A stretch of 64,000 nt of DNA from Desulfosarcina ovata subsp. ovata (GTDB lineage: Bacteria; Desulfobacterota; Desulfobacteria; Desulfobacterales; Desulfosarcinaceae), in the NCBI RefSeq assembly GCF_009689005.1, contig NZ_AP021879.1, positions 6,883,501-6,947,500 of the forward strand, given 5' to 3'. The position numbers and the translations under genes are program-made. The notes below the pieces were generated by a model. The model was not told the origin of the DNA, ran no database searches, and worked only from the letters and a program-made list of their open reading frames with translations. Numbering within the stretch: position 1 is the stretch's first letter; each line of letters starts with the position of its first letter. Shown here piece after piece: positions 7,670-16,178 of the stretch.

Positions 7670-10084
7670 ATGATGATCACCCGATCCACAATCGTAAGCC
7701 TGGTTTTATTGCTCTGCCTTTCATTCGGCGCCCTGGCCTCTGACGGTCCGGACCGCACGGCCAGAAAGTACTACAAAAAGGGTACCGATGCGTTTGAAAA
7801 GTCCGATTTCGATGGCGCCAGGACCAATCTGCAAAAGGCGATCGAGAACTATCCGTCCTATGCAGATGCCTATTTCAAGTTAGGCAATGTCGCCTTGAAA
7901 GAGAAGAAACTTCAAGAGGCGGTCAGCGACTTTGCCAAAGCGACGTCCATCGATCCGGCGCACGCCGACGCCCAGTTGGCGTTGGGCCGGATATACCTGG
8001 CCGCCCGCAAGCCGGAAGCGGCCCTTCAGCGGGTGGATACGATCCTGAAACGCCAGCCGGATAATCTGGATGCCATCCTGGTCAAAGGATCTGCATTGCT
8101 GCTCGAGAAAAGAACCGGCGATGCCATCCGACTGCTCGATCCGCTTTATGCCAAAGGGCAGCGCGATGTGAACCTGATTGTGTTGCTTTCCAGCGCGTAT
8201 TTCAAAAAAGCCGATCCCGACAATGGGAAAAAAATCCTCGAATCGGGGATTGCCAAACATCCCCAATCGACATTGTTGCACCTTCAGCTGGCCAATTTCC
8301 TCTTGAGGCGCGGCGATCTCAAGAATGCCCAGGCGACCATGGAAACAGTGGTGAAGATCGATCCGGACAACGCTGCCCATGCCATCGCCCTGGCTCGGCT
8401 CTATTGGCAGACCCAGGATAAGGAGAAGGCCGAACACCTTTTGGCGCGCAGCCTGGAACAGAATCCGGCCGATGCGCCCGGAAGGATTGCCATTGCCAAC
8501 TTCTATCTCGAAGAAAAGCAGATCGACCCGGCCAGGGACATCCTTTTGGCAGGAATTGCGGCCGGAGATCCCGGGGTGGCACTGAAGCTGGCCCTGGGTG
8601 AATTGTACATCAAAACCGGCAACGCCCAGGCGGCTGTCGATCTTCTTAAAAGCGACCTTGAACAAAACCAAACCGCCGGCGAGACGGAACGGAATCAGTT
8701 GCGCAATGCGCTGGCCAAAATCTATATCGCTGCCAGGGATCCCGCGACGGCCAAGACCTATGTTGAGGCGGTTCTGGCCAATGACCCGCACAACCTTCAG
8801 GCCCTTGCATCGCGGGGCATGGCCCTGAAGGCGACCGGGAATCCGCAAGCCGCGATTGTCGACTTCAATCAGGTGCTGGCCCGCCAACCGGATTTTCTGG
8901 GGGGGTATATTCAACTGGCCGATGCCTATGTGATGCGCCGCCAGCTTCAGGCCGCCAGGGAGACACTGGACAAGGGGCTTCACCTGGCACCGCATAACCG
9001 CGAACTGCTCATGGCCGCCTACCGGGTCAATCTGAAAGATAAAGATTACAAACAGGCCGAAACCCACCTGCGTACCCTGGTGGAAGAATCCCCGGATGCC
9101 GTCGACGCCCAGGCCGAGTTGGGCGATTTCTATCTGGCGCTGAATGATGAGAGCAGTGCCCGCCGGGAATACAGCGAAATCGTGCTCAAGGCCCCCCGTT
9201 CTCCCATCGGGTATATCAAGCTGGCCCGTTTATACCTGCGCCAGGGTAAGAAAGCGAGCGCGGTGGCCCAGCTGCGCAAAGGGTATCAACAAGGCGGCAA
9301 AAACCCGCTGCTGGCCGCCGAATTGATTACCGCCCTGCTGACCGCCGAACAATATGACGACGCCATGGCCCTGTGCGATGCGCGTCTGAACGAAAAACCC
9401 GATGAAGCCCTGGCCCACGATCTTAAAGGCAAGGTCATGACACGGATGAAGAAATTCAAGGCTGCCCAAAAGGCTTTTGAAAAAGCCGTTGCATTGGAAC
9501 CCAAATGGCCTCAGGCAGGCAACGATCTCGCAGCGCTTTTTATCCTGCAGGATAAGCGGAAGGAAGCCATCGCTCAATTCAGGAAAGCGCTTGCCGACAA
9601 TCCTAAGAACCCGGTGGCCTATCTTACTTTGGGAAAGTTGTATGAAGATAAGCGGGAGTATGAGAAAGCCATTGAAATTTATAAAAAAGGCGTCGGCCAG
9701 GTTCCCGGTTTCTGGACGGCGGCCAATCGCCTGGCCTTTCTCATAGCGGACCGGACCACATCCATGGAAACGCTGGATGAGGCTCAAAAGATCGCCTCTG
9801 CGGCCTTTCGGATGAAACCCGGAGAGGGGATGATCGTCGATACCCTGGGATGGATCCATTACAAAAAAGGGGAAACCGAACAAGCCCTGGCACTTTATGA
9901 GAAGTTAATTGCGGCGGCTCCCGAAGATCCGTTGATTAACTACCATATGGGTGCGGTGTTGGAAAAAGACGGAGATATCGAGTCGGCCAGAAAACGGCTG
10001 AAGACCGCCACCCGTGGCGATACCGCGTTCATGGGGCGCGAGCGCGCCGAGGCCATGCTCAAGAAGCTTGGATCCAAAAGTTGA
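7670..10084 (+). CDS. large periplasmic TPR-repeat protein
   Basis: The 804-residue product has a signal peptide (about 1-24, ending ALAS) and then tetratricopeptide repeats over nearly its whole length, recognisable by recurring A.Y.LG.......A...F..A....P spacing (for example ADAYFKLGNVALKEKKLQEA and VAYLTLGKLYEDKREYEKA). A strong ribosome site (GAGGAGAGG) precedes the ATG. It resembles the PrsT-type TPR proteins of exosortase systems and is related in layout to the TPR lipoprotein at 16179-18602, but it has no lipobox. It probably acts as a periplasmic scaffold for surface-protein or polysaccharide assembly. It is the last gene of the run and is followed by a strong terminator. Confidence 0.8.
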   Translation: MMITRSTIVSLVLLLCLSFGALASDGPDRTARKYYKKGTDAFEKSDFDGARTNLQKAIENYPSYADAYFKLGNVALKEKKLQEAVSDFAKATSIDPAHADAQLALGRIYLAARKPEAALQRVDTILKRQPDNLDAILVKGSALLLEKRTGDAIRLLDPLYAKGQRDVNLIVLLSSAYFKKADPDNGKKILESGIAKHPQSTLLHLQLANFLLRRGDLKNAQATMETVVKIDPDNAAHAIALARLYWQTQDKEKAEHLLARSLEQNPADAPGRIAIANFYLEEKQIDPARDILLAGIAAGDPGVALKLALGELYIKTGNAQAAVDLLKSDLEQNQTAGETERNQLRNALAKIYIAARDPATAKTYVEAVLANDPHNLQALASRGMALKATGNPQAAIVDFNQVLARQPDFLGGYIQLADAYVMRRQLQAARETLDKGLHLAPHNRELLMAAYRVNLKDKDYKQAETHLRTLVEESPDAVDAQAELGDFYLALNDESSARREYSEIVLKAPRSPIGYIKLARLYLRQGKKASAVAQLRKGYQQGGKNPLLAAELITALLTAEQYDDAMALCDARLNEKPDEALAHDLKGKVMTRMKKFKAAQKAFEKAVALEPKWPQAGNDLAALFILQDKRKEAIAQFRKALADNPKNPVAYLTLGKLYEDKREYEKAIEIYKKGVGQVPGFWTAANRLAFLIADRTTSMETLDEAQKIASAAFRMKPGEGMIVDTLGWIHYKKGETEQALALYEKLIAAAPEDPLINYHMGAVLEKDGDIESARKRLKTATRGDTAFMGRERAEAMLKKLGSKS

Positions 10085-10145
10085 ATTAGGTAGGCCGTCT
10101 TTCATCTTTATCCGCATCCATCGCGGCCCCTCACTCGAGAAAAAG

Positions 10146-10177
10146 AAAAGGGCCGATCCTTACGGATCGGCCCTTTT
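10146..10177 (+). terminator. Rho-independent terminator, probably bidirectional
   Basis: A perfect inverted repeat AAAAGGGCCGATCC, four-base loop TTAC, GGATCGGCCCTTTT lies 61 bp after the TPR gene stop. The G+C-rich ten-pair stem with flanking A and T runs fits intrinsic termination on both strands and separates the envelope operon from the ATPase gene at 10264. Confidence 0.9.
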
Positions 10178-10263
10178 ACATTGATCTTGTGCGAACGATT
10201 CGATACGGTGATTAATCCATTCGATCGCGGCTATCGTAATTCCGAAGGGGAGGGGAAAATCAC

Positions 10264-11325
10264 ATGTACGAACATTACTACGGGCTTTCCGGCAAACCAT
10301 TTAGCATCGTGCCCAACCCGGAAGTCTTGTTTCTCAGTAAAAATCACGAAAACGCCCTGACCTACCTGGAATATGGACTGTCCGAACGCGTGGGCTTCAT
10401 TCTGCTGACGGGGGAAATCGGCATTGGTAAAACTAGCCTCATCCGACATATGATGCAACGCGTGGACAATCAGATGGACGTTGCGTTTATTTTCAACACC
10501 AATTTCTCCTCCGACGAGCTTTTCCGGCTGATCCTCAGTGAATTCGATGTCCCCTTCGCCGGACTGAGGAAAGACCGCCATTTGAAGACGCTTTTCCACT
10601 TCCTGATCGACCGGTATGCCGCCGGTCGACAAGTCCTTTTGGTCATTGACGAGGCTCAGAATCTTCCACCGACGGCCCTGGAAGATGTCCGTATGCTCTC
10701 AAACCTGCAAACCGATGATCACATGCTGATCCAGATCATGCTGGTCGGCCAGCCGGAACTGAAGAAACGGTTGCAGATGCCGGATTTCCGCCAACTGGCC
10801 CAACGCATTGCCGTGCACTACCATCTTGGCCCTTTGGATCTGGATCAGACCCGGAACTACATCGCCTATCGAATCGACACGGCCGGAGGATGCGCAGATC
10901 TTTTCTCTCCAGAGGCGATTGCCAGCATTCATCGCCATGCCGGCGGCATTCCCCGCACCATCAATCTGCTCTGTGACTCGGCATTGGTTTACGGATATGC
11001 CGAAGACTTGAAAACGATCGATGAAAACGTGATCGAAAAAGTCTTGGCCGACGAGATTTGCCTGGCGGCGGTGCCTGCTTTGCCACCGGTTGCCGAGCCG
11101 ACGATTCCTGGGCCTGGCGCATCGGAGATCGACCGACTTGCCGAGCGTGTCAGTGTTATCGAGCGTAGCCTTGCTGAACTCAAACAAGACCTGGCTACTC
11201 TTAGCCAAGAGGTCTATAATCAACTGTTTGTCAAATACCAGGAACTGCTTATCAACGAACGTAGGCGCAACGATGAACTGATGGCCAAATATACTCGCCT
11301 TTTGCACACGATGAGAGAAAACTAA
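10264..11325 (+). CDS. ExeA/GspA-like AAA ATPase, exosortase-EPS associated
   Basis: The 353-residue protein begins with the MYEHYYGLSGKPFSIVPNP signature of the ExeA-like ATPases that accompany exosortase/exopolysaccharide loci. Walker A is GEIGIGKT (50-57), Walker B LLVIDEAQ (125-132), and the AAA lid follows to about residue 265. A Pro-rich linker and a C-terminal coiled coil (about 290-345) replace the peptidoglycan-binding domain seen in true ExeA. An AAGGGGAGGGG ribosome site precedes the ATG. The gene points toward the minus-strand EPS genes and shares a 63-bp convergent gap with the kinase gene. It is cytoplasmic and probably regulates or energises polysaccharide export. Confidence 0.85.
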   Translation: MYEHYYGLSGKPFSIVPNPEVLFLSKNHENALTYLEYGLSERVGFILLTGEIGIGKTSLIRHMMQRVDNQMDVAFIFNTNFSSDELFRLILSEFDVPFAGLRKDRHLKTLFHFLIDRYAAGRQVLLVIDEAQNLPPTALEDVRMLSNLQTDDHMLIQIMLVGQPELKKRLQMPDFRQLAQRIAVHYHLGPLDLDQTRNYIAYRIDTAGGCADLFSPEAIASIHRHAGGIPRTINLLCDSALVYGYAEDLKTIDENVIEKVLADEICLAAVPALPPVAEPTIPGPGASEIDRLAERVSVIERSLAELKQDLATLSQEVYNQLFVKYQELLINERRRNDELMAKYTRLLHTMREN

Positions 11326-11388
11326 CGGTGGATCGGTTAAGATCCAATGAAAAACCGGGTGTTGCGCCCAACCCTCATAAAATACCCG

Positions 11389-12219
11389 TCAATGACCGTA
11401 CCGATGCGCTGTGGCCCGGTTGAACTGGTTGAGAACGAATCCGGCCATTTTTTCCTGGGGAAGCATTTCGAGGGCCTGGGTGAGATCTTGCCGGCGGGTG
11501 ATTCCCACCCCGACGACCAGGATAATGCAATCCACCAGGGGGGCGAATGTCAGTGCGTCCGCACCTCCCATGACCGGCGGCACGTCGAAGATGACATAAC
11601 GGTCCGCATAGCGGTTTTTAAGTTCAGCCACCAGCGTCTGCATGCGCGGCGAACCCATCAGTTCGGCACTCTCGTGAACCGGCTGGCCACCGGAAATAAC
11701 GGTGAATTTCTCGATTCCCGGCCAAGTGATGATATCATTCATGGGCACCCGTTCTTCCAGGTAGTCCCGCAGACCCGATGAACTGGGATAGCCCAGATAG
11801 TGGTGAATCGATTGGCGGCGCAAATCCGCATCCACCAGGAGCACGGTTTGGTTGTATTCCCGTGCGAAGGTGGCTGCCAGGTTGATGGCCGTGACCGTCT
11901 TGCCCTCGCCGGGAGCGACGCTGGTGACCATGATCGTATTCCAGGTCTTTTCCCTCCCGATTTGCCTCAGTTGCGTTCGGAGAACCTTGTAATAGTCTAC
12001 TTCTGCAAAATCGGCGGATAAAGCTACACAGTGGTTGCTGACCGCAGTCTCAAGATCGATAGCGGCGGTCTTTGATTCGGAGTACACGGGTGCGTGCCAA
12101 TCCGATCCGGGGCGGGCTGCCGGAAATGATGGGGACGCCCCAGGGGAAAGCGGACCTTTGCCTCCGCCATGGCTGTCTCGTTCCCGTTTGGCCTTGTCCA
12201 GTGCTTTTCTCAGGTTCAT
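11389..12219 (-). CDS. CpsD/CapB-like tyrosine autokinase (BY-kinase family)
   Basis: The start is the ATG at 12219, preceded by AAAGGA ten bases upstream, giving 276 residues; longer frames run into the upstream gene. The BY-kinase P-loop signature is complete: APGEGKT (102-108), Walker A' LLVDADLRR (127-135) and a Walker B-like FDVPPV. These kinases phosphorylate themselves and pair with a Wzz/PCP protein to control polysaccharide polymerisation and export; here the PCP gene ends 14 bp upstream. The C-terminus (FNRATAHRYGH) has one tyrosine rather than a cluster, so the usual autophosphorylation tail looks reduced. Role in the EPS machine is inferred from family and position. Confidence 0.85.
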   Translation of the reverse strand: MNLRKALDKAKRERDSHGGGKGPLSPGASPSFPAARPGSDWHAPVYSESKTAAIDLETAVSNHCVALSADFAEVDYYKVLRTQLRQIGREKTWNTIMVTSVAPGEGKTVTAINLAATFAREYNQTVLLVDADLRRQSIHHYLGYPSSSGLRDYLEERVPMNDIITWPGIEKFTVISGGQPVHESAELMGSPRMQTLVAELKNRYADRYVIFDVPPVMGGADALTFAPLVDCIILVVGVGITRRQDLTQALEMLPQEKMAGFVLNQFNRATAHRYGH

Positions 12220-12233
12220 TGGCAAAAAATCCT

Positions 12234-13793
12234 TTACATCGGCGGCAGGCGCCGCATTAATTTGGCCCAGAAAACGTCCAGGTCCATGACCAGAAAATGG
12301 AATGCCAAAATGCCGGCCACGCACGCCAAAACGCACACCAGCCCCACCAGCATGCGCTTGCGGTTCCGTATGCGGCGATCCGACGGCGTCATGATGGTGG
12401 GGATGCTTACCAGAAGGGGCAGGTTTGAGAGCCTGGCCAGATCCTGGGGGGCGTGGATGGACTGGTCGGAGAACTCCCGCAAGGCGGCAAACCCGACGCC
12501 AGCCCCGATTCCCAGCACCACACCGATCAAACTGATGGCCAGCCGGTTGGGCTTGAAGGGTTTTTCCGGTAGCCGCGCCGGGTCGATCAGGGTGAAGCGT
12601 TCGCCTTTTTGCTCCTTTTCCAGCCCCAGGGCCACGTTGGCTTCCATGGCTTTTCGGAGAAGATCCTCGTACTTGGCCTGGGTATTGTTGCGATCCACCA
12701 ACAGGGCATTGTAGGTTTGCTCGATTTTGGGGGTGGTCTCGATCCGTTGGCGGTAATCTTCCGCTTTTTCCATCATCGCCGTTTTTTGCTGCAGCAGGGA
12801 CTTGATCTCGGCGCGGGTGCTGGAAAGCTGGGCGGCCAGGGTGATATAGGCGGTGTTGTCCGGCTGCTCCAGCCCACCGTCCGGTTTATTGGCCATCCGT
12901 TTTTTCAATTCATCGATTTCGAGGTGCAGTTTCTTAACATCTGGATAGTCGTCGGTGAACTTGCTACGCAGGTTGACCAATTCGATCTCCGCAGCCTTGA
13001 GGCGCTGCTTTTGCGGGTCTTCCATTTTCGGGATGCTGGCCAGTTGGGTTTCAAGATAACCTTCGCGTTCCCTGAGGGATCGTATCTGGTCGTCCATGCG
13101 TTGGAGGTTGGTCTCCATGCTGTTGAGGGACTGCAGGTTGACCTGCAGCATCTCGGGCAGGGCGTTGACATGCTGGGCCTTGAAAGTGGTGATTTTTTCC
13201 TCCAGCTCGGCTAACTGGGCGCGTACCCGATCGGTTTCCTCTTTTAAAAATTCGGTGGTCTCGGTGGTTTGGCGCTTGCGTACCTCGAGGTTTTCGCTGA
13301 GGAAAAGCGAGACCAGCGTATCGGTCACCCGCTGGACCGTGGCGGCGTTTTTGCCTTCATAGGAGAGGGTGAAGGCAATCGTGGCAGCGGTGGGCCGACC
13401 GGTACGACGATCGATGGTGTCCACGCTGATCAGGTCAAGGTGGATATCCTCACGCATTTTCTCGACGATTTCTTCGGTGGTCCAACGGTCTTTATATTCA
13501 GGGTAGAGATTGAAACGATTGATGATCTCAACCAGGCGTCCGGTGCTCATGATGCGCTGCTGGGTGGACTGGATGCGCTGTTCGGCATACCCGGTGACCG
13601 TGCTCATGACGAAGTCGGCCGGAATATCCTGCTCTTCGATGAGAATGGTGGCACTGGACTTGTATATCGACGGCAGCAGCAAGGCCACCAGTCCGGCAAC
13701 CAATACAACGAGAACGGATGGGATGATCAGAGACCATTTGCGACGGTTGAGGATGTCGACATAATCTCCAAGTGCCAGGGGGGTATCTTCCAT
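12234..13793 (-). CDS. Wzz/GNVR polysaccharide chain-length determinant
   Basis: From the ATG at 13793 the product has 519 residues: an N-terminal Wzz domain with a first membrane helix (about 22-45), a long periplasmic coiled-coil region (about 150-370), the GNVR-type region with the Pro-rich PARLPEKPFKPNR before the second membrane helix, and an extra C-terminal helix near the end. The earlier in-frame TTG at 13844 is a weaker start. Such PCP proteins set chain length and form the periplasmic part of the export conduit with the Wza-type lipoprotein encoded at 15411-16073. It is the expected activator of the kinase gene just downstream. Confidence 0.85.
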   Translation of the reverse strand: MEDTPLALGDYVDILNRRKWSLIIPSVLVVLVAGLVALLLPSIYKSSATILIEEQDIPADFVMSTVTGYAEQRIQSTQQRIMSTGRLVEIINRFNLYPEYKDRWTTEEIVEKMREDIHLDLISVDTIDRRTGRPTAATIAFTLSYEGKNAATVQRVTDTLVSLFLSENLEVRKRQTTETTEFLKEETDRVRAQLAELEEKITTFKAQHVNALPEMLQVNLQSLNSMETNLQRMDDQIRSLREREGYLETQLASIPKMEDPQKQRLKAAEIELVNLRSKFTDDYPDVKKLHLEIDELKKRMANKPDGGLEQPDNTAYITLAAQLSSTRAEIKSLLQQKTAMMEKAEDYRQRIETTPKIEQTYNALLVDRNNTQAKYEDLLRKAMEANVALGLEKEQKGERFTLIDPARLPEKPFKPNRLAISLIGVVLGIGAGVGFAALREFSDQSIHAPQDLARLSNLPLLVSIPTIMTPSDRRIRNRKRMLVGLVCVLACVAGILAFHFLVMDLDVFWAKLMRRLPPM

Positions 13794-13853
13794 GTGCGCT
13801 ATGTTGCCTTTCGTCTTCTTTTGATGGTTAATGGGAATGACCAACGATTTTTA

Positions 13854-13972
13854 CCCCTCACCCCGACCCTCTCCCCTGAGGGGAGAGGGTGTGTATGGAT
13901 GCGGCCCTCTTGCCTAACAAGCGGGTTGTCTGCGTTCCCTCGCCCCTTGGGGAGAGGGACAGGGTGAGGGGG
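13854..13972. repeat. paired palindromic interspersed repeat
   Basis: Two G/C-rich units (CCCTCACCCCGACCCTC... at 13855 and its related inverse near 13938-13972) are inverted relative to each other, and each contains its own small palindrome (CTCCCC-TGA-GGGGAG; CCCC-TT-GGGG). This matches the style of short interspersed palindromic repeats found between genes in many proteobacteria. It sits between the OM-barrel gene and the Wzz gene and could form a strong RNA hairpin that trims operon expression. No protein is supported here. Confidence 0.7.
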
Positions 13973-13998
13973 ATTGGCTTCAGGCAAAATCCAATCCA

Positions 13999-15318
13999 TC
14001 ACTCCAGCCAGTCGTGCTCGGCAACCACCTGGATCAGGAACTTGTTGCGCTCGGCAGTTGTGCCCGCCTCACGCTTATCGTAGATCGTATAGAAATACTT
14101 TCCGCTTATCGCCACCTTTCGGTTCAGTTCCCAGCGTATTCCGGTCTGGAAATTCCAGGTCTGGGTGTCGATATCGTTTTGCGTGGAATCCTCCTTGTCG
14201 CTTTTATTCTGGTACCATTGAAACGCGACATTACCACGTAAATTTTCCAGCAGTTTCATGCTGCCGCCGATTCTTACCGTGGTCCGGTTGGCGGTGCCGT
14301 TCTCACCACTCACCGGTGTCAGGTCGTGAGAAACAAGCAGACTGGCGTTGCTGCGTTCACCCTGGTAGGAAATTTCCAGGGTGCCGACAGCCCCCCAACT
14401 ACTGTAGCTTTCACTCTCTTTCAAGGGATCGGTTTCCATTGAATAAAGGCTTATCCGTTGCCGGCTCGTTGACTCCGATTCCGATTGACTATAACGTCCA
14501 CCCAGGTCAATCGAGAAATTCAGTTTTTCCGAAAGCGCCGATTCGGTTCCCAATGTAAAGGAGTAATTGTCAACCGTATACTCGTCATCGAGCATATACG
14601 TGAAGTCATAGGATCCCGCACTTTTTGTAAAATCATATTCCCGATCGAAATTGTAATGACTGAATCCGGCATTCATGTGGCCGGTGGTACGCGCGATCCA
14701 CGCTTCCAGGCTGCGGTTCATGAATAGGAAAATACTGTAATCCCGGCGATCCGACGTTTCCGGATCATCAAAATCCTCGCGGTTGAGGGCTGCGAAGATA
14801 CCGCCGGAAGTCACTTCCGAAAATATGTAGCTTGCCGTGGCAGAGGTATTGAATCGTTTGCGGCGGGTATTTTTCAGCACCATCCCGGTGGTTTCGATGT
14901 CGCGGTCCGGCCGATTGTCGTCACTGGCATGCCCCTGTATTTCCAGCTGCCAGCGTTCCGTGGGCCGATAGCTCAGTATTGCGTTGTACCACTGGTCGGT
15001 ATCGTCGTATTCGTCATTGTCTTGGTAACGATACCATTCCGCCGTGCCATCGACTTTGGCCGAAAGGCGTTCCCCGTTGCGCGCCCATTCCAGTTTGGGA
15101 GCGACGGTATAGATGCTGTCCGATAAAACGTTCTCGTCGGTAAGCAGAATATTGTCATTGTACGCGTAGCTCGTTGCCACCGATGTCAGTAGTTTATAAT
15201 CGGCCGCCAATGCATGCGGGGAAAAGCAAAACCAAGTTGCCAGGGTTGCCAACAACGCAATGATGACAAAAAAAAACGTCAATGCCAAGCCGCCGTTTTG
15301 ATTCAATGGCTTTATCAA
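13999..15318 (-). CDS. exosortase/EPS-associated outer-membrane beta-barrel protein
   Basis: The 439-residue product has an N-terminal signal segment (about 10-39, ending HALAAD) and then repeated amphipathic strands rich in Tyr, Ser and Asp up to the C-terminus, consistent with the outer-membrane barrel of about 400-500 residues found in exosortase-linked EPS loci. The only suitable start is TTG at 15318, because an in-frame stop lies shortly upstream and no ATG occurs before the signal peptide. It lies between the export lipoprotein and Wzz genes and may be the outer-membrane exit channel or a structural partner. Confidence 0.75.
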   Translation of the reverse strand: MIKPLNQNGGLALTFFFVIIALLATLATWFCFSPHALAADYKLLTSVATSYAYNDNILLTDENVLSDSIYTVAPKLEWARNGERLSAKVDGTAEWYRYQDNDEYDDTDQWYNAILSYRPTERWQLEIQGHASDDNRPDRDIETTGMVLKNTRRKRFNTSATASYIFSEVTSGGIFAALNREDFDDPETSDRRDYSIFLFMNRSLEAWIARTTGHMNAGFSHYNFDREYDFTKSAGSYDFTYMLDDEYTVDNYSFTLGTESALSEKLNFSIDLGGRYSQSESESTSRQRISLYSMETDPLKESESYSSWGAVGTLEISYQGERSNASLLVSHDLTPVSGENGTANRTTVRIGGSMKLLENLRGNVAFQWYQNKSDKEDSTQNDIDTQTWNFQTGIRWELNRKVAISGKYFYTIYDKREAGTTAERNKFLIQVVAEHDWLE

Positions 15319-15410
15319 GTTATCAGCGATCCATATGGGGTAAATGGGGGAATAGGTCTGCTATAGCATTAAATACTACAATTTGCTGATGCGTCAGTGA
15401 ACCCGCTGAG

Positions 15411-16073
15411 TCACTTCACCACGACCACGTCTCCCCGCTGCAGCTGGATGTTCCCGTCCAACTGGTTCTCTTCCGTTACGGCTTTATAGTCGAAGGGGAT
15501 CACCATGGTCTGCTTGTCCGTCTTGCGGAAAATGCGGATATCCCGTGTGTCGGCAAAAATATTCACGCCGCCGGCCATGGCCAGTGCCTGGAGGACGTCG
15601 ATGTTGCGATTCAGCGGAAAATGACCGGGTCGGTTGACTTTGCCGATCACGTAGACCACTTGGCTGTTGACCTGCTGGACGATTACGCTCAAGTCCGGTT
15701 CGGGAATAAAGCGCACCAAGGCGAATTCCATCTCCGATTTGAGCTGGTCGATCGTTTTGCCGGCGGCGCGGAAGCGTCCCACCAGGGGAAACGAGAAGGT
15801 CCCGTCGGGAAGGATCACGACCTGACGCGTGAGTGCCGGATCTTTCCAGACACTGATTTCGAGTATATCACCGGCGCCCATGGCGTAATCAGGAGTGGCA
15901 TCAGTCAAGGGCTGCACGACGGTTTCCGTTTGAGCGGGTGCCGGAGTGGGGATCGTTTCCAATGCCGGTGCGGCGTGGGTGCAGCCGATGGCCGTTATTG
16001 CCAGCATGCAACCAAAAACGAGAAGTTCCCTCATCGGGCGAAAAAACGGAAAGGATGGTCTGTGTATCATCAT
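15411..16073 (-). CDS. polysaccharide export lipoprotein (Wza/EpsA type)
   Basis: The 220-residue protein has a lipobox (ITAIGC, Cys31) and then the polysaccharide-export domain with YAMGAGDILEISVWKDP and LPDGTFSFPLVGRFRAAGKT, followed by a SLBB-like region (VYVIGKVNRPGHFPL...DVLQALAMAGGVN). AAGGAT precedes the ATG at 16073. It is shorter than E. coli Wza, as is normal for the exosortase-associated group. It should form the periplasmic/outer-membrane export ring together with the Wzz and barrel proteins downstream. Confidence 0.9.
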   Translation of the reverse strand: MMIHRPSFPFFRPMRELLVFGCMLAITAIGCTHAAPALETIPTPAPAQTETVVQPLTDATPDYAMGAGDILEISVWKDPALTRQVVILPDGTFSFPLVGRFRAAGKTIDQLKSEMEFALVRFIPEPDLSVIVQQVNSQVVYVIGKVNRPGHFPLNRNIDVLQALAMAGGVNIFADTRDIRIFRKTDKQTMVIPFDYKAVTEENQLDGNIQLQRGDVVVVK

Positions 16074-16178
16074 ATCGGATCCTTATCGAATATATGGGCT
16101 GATATAACGCGTTGTAGATTTTCTCCGGAAGTAGGGGGGGGGAGCGGTCATGGACAATGGACAATTCAACAGCTTCCG

